This document shows positions 50,233-57,429 of a stretch of 57,429 nucleotides of DNA, one piece after another; position 1 is the stretch's first letter, and the number at the start of each line of letters is the position of its first letter. The notes under the pieces were generated by a model. The model had not been told where the DNA came from. It saw only the letters and a list, made by a program, of their open reading frames with translations, and ran no database searches. The stretch comes from Parabacteroides sp. PF5-9 (lineage in GTDB: Bacteria > Bacteroidota > Bacteroidia > Bacteroidales > Tannerellaceae), in the NCBI RefSeq assembly GCF_029893105.1, contig NZ_JARXWG010000024.1:1-57429 (forward strand), read 5' to 3'. The translations under genes and the position numbers were made by a program.

Positions 50233-52046
50233 TTTTTTATCTCGCTTCGTGTAATGGTATAATCATTTCTGTACTGGACAATGAAAATATTGGTATTGAT
50301 AAATCCTCCCCAGTTGTTGACCCGCTCGAAATTGAAATTCGTCTGTAACCCTTTATATCGGATCTGACCCAGGTGATTTTCAAAATCCAAACCATATTTT
50401 CTCATGGCATCTAAAAAGAACATTCCCGTATCAAACCCAAGTATGCCGTATTTGGGATATGTGTTGATCAGATTTTTACTGTACCAGTTTTTGTATTTAA
50501 CATAAAACCGTTGTACATCCGGTGAGAGGTTCTCGGCATAGAAATTACTGTATATATATGTGTTCAATGCAAAGAAATCTTCCAGACAGTCACGGGTATA
50601 GGTTTGCCATTCGGGATAACCGAATAAATGAATGGTATAACCGATTCGCTCTTCGATAACAGAGGGTTCGGTCAGCGTGCGTAAAGGCGCTTTGATCTTA
50701 TTTAATGCTTCTAATGAGGCCGAAGTGGGTAGAACAATATTTCGTTTGTCTGGTAGTAGGAGTTGTTGAATATCCATCGCAAATGTTTCACTTTTATAGA
50801 CCAATTCTTTAAAAGGAATATTCTGGTTTAACATCTCGGATTTGAATGTTTTAATAAAATCCATTTTTTCTTCTTTATCCATGATATTTACGATAATGAT
50901 GTTATCGTTTGCAAACAAATTGCAACCGGCAAAGGCTGCATTGGAATACAGATAAGAATGAGGGGTGTTGACTTGATATACACTTGCGTTTGATAATACA
51001 TCATCATTTCGGGAAGTAAATGGGATAATGTATTTTATATCGTGTTTTTGGGCAAAGTCGGCAACCGGTTTAATCTGTTCACTCTGTACGGCACCAATGA
51101 TTAAATGGGCGTTTAAAACAGCTTCTTCCCGAAGTGTTTCATTTAATTTACGTGTGTCATTGCCTATATCAAATACGGATAATTCAATTGAGCTCCCTAA
51201 ACTCCGCAGACTGTCAATGGATAACAACAATCCTTCGTAGTATTCAATAAAACGGGCGGTATTTGCTGATGGTACCAAATCGTTTACCATAAAAGGTAAT
51301 AGGAGAGCCACTCTCAGTCGGTCGACTTTTTTTATTCTTTTGGGTTCGGTTAATAAAGCATTCACTTCTCCTTCCTGAAGAGGAACAGGTTCGGTGGTGA
51401 CTGTTTCTTCTGTTTGAACAGGTATTCGAATAACCATTCCGGTCTTAAGCCCACTTCTCAATTGCGGATTTAAGGCGATAAGTTCATTGCTGGAGATATT
51501 GAATTTTCGACATATACTATACATCGTTTCTTTACGCTGAATCTTATAATCAATTTCTTTGGTTACTGTTTGTATTTCGGTAGTTGGCAAAGTCTCTATG
51601 CGTGTAGCTGGGATACGGATCGTTTTACCGATCGTGAAGGTCTCGACCGATAACCCGGGGTTGGCTTCCATAATATCTGTAGCCGGAATAGTATACCGTA
51701 CAGATAAGGAATACAATGTCTCTTTGGGTTGAATGGTATGATAAGTGTACCCGTCATCATGGGCGTCAATGGGAGCCACGGCAACGTCGCGTTGTGGGAT
51801 TTTTAATGTCGCTCCGGCACGGATTCCTTCACGGCTTTCCGGGTTTAACCGATGGATATCTTCAACGCCTACACCATACATGGTGGCAATAGCATATACG
51901 GTTTGCCCGGGTTCTATCGTATGGTAAAATATATCCGATACTTGTTCGTTTGTAGTTATAGTTTGTCTGTTTACTACTTGTGAAAAAAGAGGCAGACAAA
52001 AGAAATGCAGGATAAAAAGAAGTGCGTATATAAAACTTTTGTTCAT
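50229..52046 (-). CDS. LysM protein with periplasmic-binding-protein-like domain
   Basis: A 605-residue exported protein (signal ALLFILHFFCLPLFSQ). Three LysM repeats lie at about 40-85, 100-145 and 165-212 (YHTIEPGQTVYAIATMYGV, YHTIQPKETLYSLSVRY, YKIQRKETMYSICRKF), which bind peptidoglycan. From about 245 the chain has a type I periplasmic-binding-protein fold like amino-acid ABC receptors (RLRVALLLPFMVNDL, LIIGAVQSEQIKPVADFA, GILGFDTGMFFLDAM). No transporter genes are nearby, so it may sense or scaffold rather than transport. Its partner is probably the overlapping barrel protein. Confidence 0.88.
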   Translation of the reverse strand: MNKSFIYALLFILHFFCLPLFSQVVNRQTITTNEQVSDIFYHTIEPGQTVYAIATMYGVGVEDIHRLNPESREGIRAGATLKIPQRDVAVAPIDAHDDGYTYHTIQPKETLYSLSVRYTIPATDIMEANPGLSVETFTIGKTIRIPATRIETLPTTEIQTVTKEIDYKIQRKETMYSICRKFNISSNELIALNPQLRSGLKTGMVIRIPVQTEETVTTEPVPLQEGEVNALLTEPKRIKKVDRLRVALLLPFMVNDLVPSANTARFIEYYEGLLLSIDSLRSLGSSIELSVFDIGNDTRKLNETLREEAVLNAHLIIGAVQSEQIKPVADFAQKHDIKYIIPFTSRNDDVLSNASVYQVNTPHSYLYSNAAFAGCNLFANDNIIIVNIMDKEEKMDFIKTFKSEMLNQNIPFKELVYKSETFAMDIQQLLLPDKRNIVLPTSASLEALNKIKAPLRTLTEPSVIEERIGYTIHLFGYPEWQTYTRDCLEDFFALNTYIYSNFYAENLSPDVQRFYVKYKNWYSKNLINTYPKYGILGFDTGMFFLDAMRKYGLDFENHLGQIRYKGLQTNFNFERVNNWGGFINTNIFIVQYRNDYTITRSEIKK

Positions 52047-52071
52047 CTGTTCGTATACAATATTTAGGAGG

Positions 52072-52108
52072 CAAAGATAGTGTATGTCCGCATAAAATAC
52101 TAATTTTG
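52072..52108. promoter_or_regulatory. Divergent -7 boxes between LysM and T9SS genes
   Basis: The minus strand has TATCTTTG at 52072-52079 (26 bp ahead of the LysM gene). The plus strand has TAATTTTG at 52101-52108 (22 bp ahead of the T9SS type B gene). The two promoters would overlap. The -33 boxes are not clear. Confidence 0.4.
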
Positions 52109-52129
52109 AAAGCTAATTAGATCATATAT

Positions 52130-53455
52130 ATGCAAAGTAAATTATTCGGCAAACCAGGCTTAATTATCTGTTTTTTACTCGTTATACTGACAGCCTATGC
52201 CCAACAATATACCGTAACCGGAGGGAGAGGCACCCCGCTTCTTGCGCATCACGATACCGCTAATAAAATAGAAGTTTATCTGGTGTATGGAATGGATGGT
52301 GTTGAGATCAGCTATACTTCGACATCTTCTAATCATCAATGGTTTCGTTATAAGACAAAGGTGAATGAAAGTGAAGCAGTCACCAGTTCGCAAAATGGGA
52401 ATACCTCTTTGGTGACTCATATAGATGGTGGTTATGGATATTATGTAAAAGAACAGGGCCAATTGGATCGGTATGTCTGGATCATTGATTATAGTCAATA
52501 TGCATTTGATATCACCAGTCTGCGCGTATCAGAAAATAGTAATGTCTGTGAATCTTTTCTTCTGACAGGGGAATACACGATGCCTCAATTGAGTTATCAC
52601 TCCATTAATGGCGTTCCATTGGTGGTAAACCGAACCTTTGAAATCTCTTATTATACGTTGGATTATAATGAAGAAAGCAAAATCTTTACAACTAAAGATA
52701 CGACTTGTATTGTGTCGGGTAATCCTTTTCAAAAATCGTATGATGCTCCTTTAATCGATACGGATATTTGGTTGAGAGGCGATTATTTTGCCCGTCATTT
52801 TAATGTGGAAAAAGAGATAAATACAGGTGAATATGCCACTGTTGCAATAAAGATAGATGCGGATACTACTGTTGTTTCACAGGAATCGCCTAATATGGAT
52901 TCTTCGAAAGAAGGATATTCGGCTCCGGTAACGATCCGGTTTGTCGCTTATGGTAACGATCCGGTAGCGGCAGATTATAAATGGCGGATCTATAGAGATG
53001 GAGAAACATTACCTATTATTGATTTTACATCCGATGAGGTCGAATATACCTTTAATCGTGCAGGAAGCTACCGTGCATTATTGGAAGTTGGTGACCGAAC
53101 GAATAGTTGTCAGGATTCTCTCTCTTTTGTGATCAATGTGGCTGAATCTTTTCTGGCTGTTCCGAATGCATTTTCTCCCGGAATGTCTCCCGGGGTGAAT
53201 GACGAGTTTAAGGTTTCCTATAAATCGCTAGTTCGTTTTAAAGGGTGGATCTTTAATCGTTGGGGGGTACAATTGTTTCATTGGACAGACCCGGCTGTGG
53301 GATGGGATGGTAAAAAAGGAGGAAAATATGTTTCTCCGGGAGTCTATTTCTATGTCATAGAAGCAGAAGGTTCGGATGGAACAAAGTATAAAAAGAAAGG
53401 GGATATCAATATTCTCCGCTCAAAAACAGTACAAGATGAAGTTATTGAACAATAG
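52130..53455 (+). CDS. T9SS type B sorting-domain protein
   Basis: A 441-residue exported protein (signal LIICFLLVILTAYAQQ). The C-terminal block of about 90 residues is the gliding-motility/CHU_C type B sorting signal: VPNAFSPGMSPGVNDEFKV, GWIFNRWGVQLFHW, GWDGKKGGKYVSPGVYFYVIEAEG. A PKD-like domain lies at about 265-345 (RFVAYGNDPVAADYKWRIYRDG). Type B substrates are secreted by T9SS. It is the first gene of an operon with a lytic transglycosylase (20-bp overlap) and uvrA. Confidence 0.87.
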   Translation: MQSKLFGKPGLIICFLLVILTAYAQQYTVTGGRGTPLLAHHDTANKIEVYLVYGMDGVEISYTSTSSNHQWFRYKTKVNESEAVTSSQNGNTSLVTHIDGGYGYYVKEQGQLDRYVWIIDYSQYAFDITSLRVSENSNVCESFLLTGEYTMPQLSYHSINGVPLVVNRTFEISYYTLDYNEESKIFTTKDTTCIVSGNPFQKSYDAPLIDTDIWLRGDYFARHFNVEKEINTGEYATVAIKIDADTTVVSQESPNMDSSKEGYSAPVTIRFVAYGNDPVAADYKWRIYRDGETLPIIDFTSDEVEYTFNRAGSYRALLEVGDRTNSCQDSLSFVINVAESFLAVPNAFSPGMSPGVNDEFKVSYKSLVRFKGWIFNRWGVQLFHWTDPAVGWDGKKGGKYVSPGVYFYVIEAEGSDGTKYKKKGDINILRSKTVQDEVIEQ

Positions 53456-54410
53456 TGTGTTTCATTTTCTGACAGGAGTTTTATGCTGTCTGATGGCTGC
53501 ATATGTGTATATTAGTGCGAATGATGCCAAAAAGGTGATGGATGAACGGCCGGTGGTTTCATCAATGACTGTTACGCCTGAAGTGCCGACCTCTATACTA
53601 TTCTGTGGTGAAACAATCGATCTTCGCAGGTATAATATCCGTGAAGGGTTTGATCGTGAATTATCCAGTTTTACCTATTTTCATTCGACCACAATGCTCT
53701 ATTTCAAGCGGGCAAACAGATACTTCCCCATTATTGAACCTATTCTTAAAGCCAATGGGATACCGGATGATTTCAAATACCTGGCAGTGATCGAAAGTCA
53801 GTTGGATCCAAGAGTGACTTCGCCGGCACGTGCGGTAGGGATGTGGCAGTTTTTGGAAGGTACGGGTAGGCAGTATGGCTTGACGATTACCCCTACGGTA
53901 GACGAACGTTGTCATGTGGAGAAATCAACAGTGGCGGCTTGTAAGTATTTGAAAGAAGCCTATGACAAATATGGTAACTGGATAGATGTGGCCTGTGCTT
54001 ACAATGGTGGGATGGCCCGAATTACGGGTGAATTGGAGAAACAGAAAGCAGATCAGGCATTAGACCTGTGGCTGGTAGAGGAAACCTCCCGTTATCCTTA
54101 TCGGATTATGGCGATCAAACAGCTTTTTGAAAATCCGTATAAATATGGCTTTATCTTTCGTGCCCGTGATCTGTATAAACTGATCGAATGCGAAGAAATA
54201 ACAGTTCGTTCGGATATACAGGATTTGGCAGCTTTTGCAAAGAAATATAATATGACTTATGCCGATCTTAAACGTTTCAATCCATGGTTGCGTGACCGGA
54301 AATTGCAAACAGCAGGTAAAACATATAAAATCAAAGTCCCCAAAGAAAAAGAGATGTATTACAACACCCCCAACGCAGTCGTACATAATCCTGCCTGGGT
54401 GGTCAGATGA
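53436..54410 (+). CDS. Lytic transglycosylase with C-terminal LysM
   Basis: A 324-residue murein hydrolase, MltD-like. A membrane/signal segment (FHFLTGVLCCLMAAYVYI) is followed by the SLT domain with catalytic glutamate in YLAVIESQLDP and SPARAVGMWQFLEGTGRQYGL, then ACAYNGGMARITGE. A LysM module ends the protein (FAKKYNMTYADLKRFNPWL). It cleaves MurNAc-GlcNAc links to form 1,6-anhydro ends. The ATG at 53436 was chosen; the frame is open to 53376 inside the previous gene, but those 20 residues lack signal features. Confidence 0.9.
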   Translation: MKLLNNSVFHFLTGVLCCLMAAYVYISANDAKKVMDERPVVSSMTVTPEVPTSILFCGETIDLRRYNIREGFDRELSSFTYFHSTTMLYFKRANRYFPIIEPILKANGIPDDFKYLAVIESQLDPRVTSPARAVGMWQFLEGTGRQYGLTITPTVDERCHVEKSTVAACKYLKEAYDKYGNWIDVACAYNGGMARITGELEKQKADQALDLWLVEETSRYPYRIMAIKQLFENPYKYGFIFRARDLYKLIECEEITVRSDIQDLAAFAKKYNMTYADLKRFNPWLRDRKLQTAGKTYKIKVPKEKEMYYNTPNAVVHNPAWVVR

Positions 54411-54426
54411 TGTTTAGGTAAAGAAT

Positions 54427-57312
54427 ATGACAAAAAATAAACGTGGAGGTGAAAAGACCTCTTCTTCTACAGACGTAAATCAAATAGAGGGCGGCCTGAT
54501 CTCCGTATGGGGTGCCCGTGTGCATAACCTGAAGAATATTGATATAACCATTCCGCGTAACCAGTTGACGGTAATCACAGGTATGAGTGGAAGTGGAAAA
54601 TCATCATTGGCTTTCGATACCATATTTGCGGAAGGCCAACGGCGTTATATTGAAACGTTTTCAGCGTATGCACGTAATTTTCTGGGAAATATGGAACGTC
54701 CGGATGTAGACAAAATAACCGGATTGAGCCCTGTTATCTCAATCGAACAAAAAACGACAAACCGTAATCCCCGTTCTACCGTAGGAACGACTACCGAAGT
54801 GTACGACTTTTTTCGTTTACTATACGCCAGGGCAGGAGAGGCTTATTCCTATTTGAGTGGGGAGAAGATGGTGAAATATACCGAAGAGATGATCCTGCAA
54901 CTTATTCTTGAAGAGTATGAAGGTGAACGGATCTATTTATTGGCCCCATTGATTCGTAACAGAAAAGGACACTACAAAGAACTCTTTGAGCATGTCCGGA
55001 AAAAAGGATATTTGCATGTGCGGGTGGATGGCGAGATCAAAGAGGTTTTTCATGGCATGAAACTCGACCGTTACAAAATGCACAGTATAGAAGTGGTCAT
55101 TGATAAGTTGAAAGTATCTTCTTCTGATGAACGTCGGCTGAAAGAGAGTCTGAAAGTCGCAATGAAACAGGGGGATGGTCTGATTATGATCATGGATGGT
55201 GAAGTGGGAGAGGTACGTCACTACAGCCGTCGTTTAATGGATCCGCAAACAGGATTGTCTTATAGCGAACCAGCACCTCATAACTTTTCGTTTAACTCTC
55301 CGCAAGGGGCATGTCCGAAATGCAAAGGGTTGGGACAAGTTAATCTGCTGGATATGGAAAAAATTGTTCCTGATCCGTCCCTGAGTATCCATAATGGTGG
55401 TATAGTGGCTTTGGGTAAGTATAAAAATACCCTGATATTTTGGCAGATAGAGGCTATTTGTGAAAAGTATGGCGTCACAGTAAAGACTCCTATAAAAGAT
55501 ATTCCGGAAGAGGCGATGGACGACATTATGAACGGTACGGATGAACGCTTGCAGATCAAAAACGCCTCTTTGGGTAATTCCAATTATTTTCTCTCCTACG
55601 AGGGGGTGGCCAAATATATTTTGATGCAACAGGAAAGTGAAGCATCTGCATCTGCACAGAAGTGGGCCGGTCAGTTTATTAAAATGTCTGCATGCCCGGA
55701 ATGTAACGGTCAACGGCTGAATAAAGAAGCGCTTCATTACCGCATAGCCGGCAAGAATATCGCTGAATTGGCTGTAATGGATATTTCAGAACTTTATGAA
55801 TGGCTTGAAGGTGTAGAAGAGAAACTAAATGCCAAACAAAAACAAATCGCAGTAGAAATACTGAAAGAAATACGTTCACGTCTTTCCTTCCTGTTAGACG
55901 TCGGATTGGATTATCTCTCTATGAATCGTGCTTCAGCAACGTTATCAGGAGGAGAGAGCCAGCGTATCCGGCTGGCTACACAGATAGGGAGTCAGTTGGT
56001 CAATGTGCTTTATATCTTGGATGAGCCGAGTATCGGATTACATCAACGGGATAATATCCGTCTGATCAATTCCTTGAAACAGCTGCGTGATTCAGGGAAT
56101 TCGGTAGTTGTTGTGGAGCATGATAAAGACATGATGTTAAGCGCAGATTATGTCGTAGACATGGGGCCTCGTGCAGGACGATTGGGCGGCGAGATCGTTT
56201 TTGCCGGAACACCGGATGAGATGTTGAAAGCCGATACACTAACATCCGCTTTTCTCAATGGTCAGGAGGAAATAGCGATACCAAAGAAACGACGGAAAGG
56301 AAATGGACAATCGATTACAATTAAAGGCGCTTCCGGGAATAACCTGAAACAGGTAGACGTTAAATTTCCATTAGGTACATTAATCGGAGTAACCGGTGTC
56401 TCCGGAAGTGGTAAGTCAACATTAATCAACCATACACTCCAGCCGATTCTCAGTCAGCATTTTTATCGTTCACTGGAAGATCCGTTGGCTTATGAGTCGG
56501 TGAAGGGTATAGAAAACATCGATAAGGTAGTCAATGTCGACCAGTCGCCTATCGGTCGTTCTCCTCGGAGCAACCCAGCAACGTATACGGGAGTCTTTTC
56601 CGATATACGCAATTTATTTGTGGAGTTGCCGGAATCGAAGATCAGAGGTTATAAGCCGGGTCGTTTCTCTTTTAATGTATCGGGAGGTCGTTGTGAAACC
56701 TGTAAAGGGAATGGATATAAGACCATTGAGATGAATTTTCTTCCCGATGTACTCGTTCCGTGCGAAGATTGTCACGGAAAACGGTATAACCGGGAGACTT
56801 TGGAAGTGCGTTTTCGGGGAAAATCCATTGCCGATGTATTGGATATGACCATTAATATGGCTGTAGAATTTTTTGAAAATGTGCCTAATATCCTTTCCAA
56901 GATAAAAGTCTTACAAGATGTGGGATTAGGATATATCAAACTGGGACAACCTTCGACTACCTTATCCGGTGGGGAGAGTCAGCGGGTAAAACTGGCTACG
57001 GAGTTGGCCAAACGAGATACGGGGAAGACATTATATATCCTTGATGAACCGACAACAGGACTTCATTTTGAGGATATCCGCGTTCTGTTGGGTGTTTTGA
57101 ACCGATTGGTAGAAAAAGGGAATACAATTATTATCATCGAGCATAACCTGGATGTGATAAAAAGTGTAGATTATGTGATCGATATTGGTCCGGAAGGAGG
57201 TCGTAACGGAGGAAATGTCTTATTTTCAGGAACTCCGGAGGCTTTGGCCGATAGCGGGATCGGGTTTACTTCATCTTTTCTTAAAGCAGAATTGAACGAA
57301 ATGTCGTTATAA
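54427..57312 (+). CDS. uvrA: UvrABC excinuclease subunit A
   Basis: A 961-residue DNA damage-recognition ATPase of nucleotide excision repair. Two ABC modules are seen: Walker A GMSGSGKSSLAFDTIFAEG near 55 and GVSGSGKSTLINHTLQ near 660, with signatures TLSGGESQRIRLATQIGS and TLSGGESQRVKLATELAKR. The first zinc site has CPKC and CPEC; the second has CETCKGNGYKTIEMNF and CEDCHGKRY. The length is slightly above the usual 940 owing to a polar N-terminal extension. It is the last gene of the operon in this window. Confidence 0.98.
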   Translation: MTKNKRGGEKTSSSTDVNQIEGGLISVWGARVHNLKNIDITIPRNQLTVITGMSGSGKSSLAFDTIFAEGQRRYIETFSAYARNFLGNMERPDVDKITGLSPVISIEQKTTNRNPRSTVGTTTEVYDFFRLLYARAGEAYSYLSGEKMVKYTEEMILQLILEEYEGERIYLLAPLIRNRKGHYKELFEHVRKKGYLHVRVDGEIKEVFHGMKLDRYKMHSIEVVIDKLKVSSSDERRLKESLKVAMKQGDGLIMIMDGEVGEVRHYSRRLMDPQTGLSYSEPAPHNFSFNSPQGACPKCKGLGQVNLLDMEKIVPDPSLSIHNGGIVALGKYKNTLIFWQIEAICEKYGVTVKTPIKDIPEEAMDDIMNGTDERLQIKNASLGNSNYFLSYEGVAKYILMQQESEASASAQKWAGQFIKMSACPECNGQRLNKEALHYRIAGKNIAELAVMDISELYEWLEGVEEKLNAKQKQIAVEILKEIRSRLSFLLDVGLDYLSMNRASATLSGGESQRIRLATQIGSQLVNVLYILDEPSIGLHQRDNIRLINSLKQLRDSGNSVVVVEHDKDMMLSADYVVDMGPRAGRLGGEIVFAGTPDEMLKADTLTSAFLNGQEEIAIPKKRRKGNGQSITIKGASGNNLKQVDVKFPLGTLIGVTGVSGSGKSTLINHTLQPILSQHFYRSLEDPLAYESVKGIENIDKVVNVDQSPIGRSPRSNPATYTGVFSDIRNLFVELPESKIRGYKPGRFSFNVSGGRCETCKGNGYKTIEMNFLPDVLVPCEDCHGKRYNRETLEVRFRGKSIADVLDMTINMAVEFFENVPNILSKIKVLQDVGLGYIKLGQPSTTLSGGESQRVKLATELAKRDTGKTLYILDEPTTGLHFEDIRVLLGVLNRLVEKGNTIIIIEHNLDVIKSVDYVIDIGPEGGRNGGNVLFSGTPEALADSGIGFTSSFLKAELNEMSL

Positions 57313-57325
57313 ATTGTAAACCTCA

Positions 57326-57342
57326 AAAGTCCAGAGGACTTT
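57326..57342 (+). terminator. Hairpin after uvrA
   Basis: AAAGTCC / AGA / GGACTTT makes a 7-bp stem just past the uvrA stop. The tail (TTTAATG) is a weak T tract, so termination is possible but not sure. Confidence 0.4.
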
Positions 57343-57348
57343 AATGTA

Positions 57349-57376
57349 CATAACCCCGGGTGAAACCCAGTCATGT
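57349..57376. repeat. Possible remnant of a degenerate palindromic repeat
   Basis: CATAACCCCGGGTGAAACCC resembles the CATAxCCCCGGGTxxxACCCGG palindromes seen in many Bacteroidetes intergenic regions. The right arm is broken here, so this is only a possible remnant. The window ends 53 bp later with no gene identified. Confidence 0.3.
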
Positions 57377-57429
57377 TCGGAAGACTTTCTGCCAGCCAGT
57401 GTATGCCTGATTTGTTTACTGCTTTTTGC

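Noticed and set aside
57343-57429. tRNA or start of a mobile element after uvrA
   Set aside because: No cloverleaf and no transposase sequence before the window ends.

Overview
The window is a piece of a Bacteroidales chromosome, most like Tannerellaceae or Porphyromonadaceae (Parabacteroides-like; the genus is not settled by the sequence). The signs are fimbrillin/Mfa-type lipoproteins, C-terminal sorting domains of the type IX secretion system (T9SS), PorT-like outer membrane barrels, a men operon for menaquinone, an S16 protein with the long Bacteroidetes tail, and promoters of the Bacteroidetes form TTTG-N18-20-TAnnTTTG. I see no rRNA, tRNA, CRISPR array, prophage or complete insertion sequence. 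Gene content is mostly core.

Layout: 1-412 promoter and repeat array; 413-4369 aldo/keto reductase and AddB-like nuclease (+); 4373-7067 pyrB-pyrI-flavin reductase-barrel protein operon (-); 7068-7436 repeat array; 7437-14377 menaquinone operon (-), with two domain fusions (HAD hydrolase + hotdog thioesterase, and MenC + MenE); 14571-22210 fimbrial/adhesin operon (-), with a frameshift that splits a fused anchor/fimbrillin gene; 22211-22886 non-coding, with a second kind of repeat array; 22887-24821 nadE (-); 24903-29364 MBOAT acyltransferase and two SGNH proteins (-); 29448-30047 rhomboid (-); 30048-30529 repeat array; 30530-32754 sdaA and a GH43-like lipoprotein (+); 33082-37246 hybrid histidine kinase and sigma-54 activator (+); 37243-40997 two acyltransferase-fold proteins and an SLC13 permease (-); 41601-44888 CheY-like regulator, KamA-like radical SAM protein and DUF2148 protein (+); 44880-46965 EngB and a sodium:solute symporter (-); 46966-47305 repeat array; 47306-48616 SpoIID-like (-); 48883-49473 rpsP (+); 49549-52046 barrel and LysM/binding-protein pair (-); 52130-57312 T9SS type B protein, lytic transglycosylase and uvrA (+).

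The most unusual signal is non-coding. Four intergenic regions (about 112-243, 7249-7363, 30308-30411, 47148-47257) carry the same element: a tandem series of 16-bp near-palindromes (TTAGAGGTACCTCTAA and variants) separated by 6-bp spacers, a strict 22-bp period. A fifth region (22740-22827) has the same 16+6 architecture with an unrelated palindrome (TTTGACAATTGTCAAA). Both kinds are bounded by inverted A/T tracts and sit 5' of an operon. This looks like a family of dispersed, helically phased regulatory or structural arrays; I do not recognise it from the literature I know.

How genes work together: the men operon runs from chorismate (MenF, MenD) through o-succinylbenzoate (MenC, MenE) to DHNA-CoA (MenB), and the hotdog domain probably supplies the DHNA-CoA thioesterase; MenH is not in the window. 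The fimbrial operon joins lipoprotein-route fimbrillins with one large T9SS-routed adhesin. The MBOAT/SGNH cluster probably O-acetylates an exported glycan.
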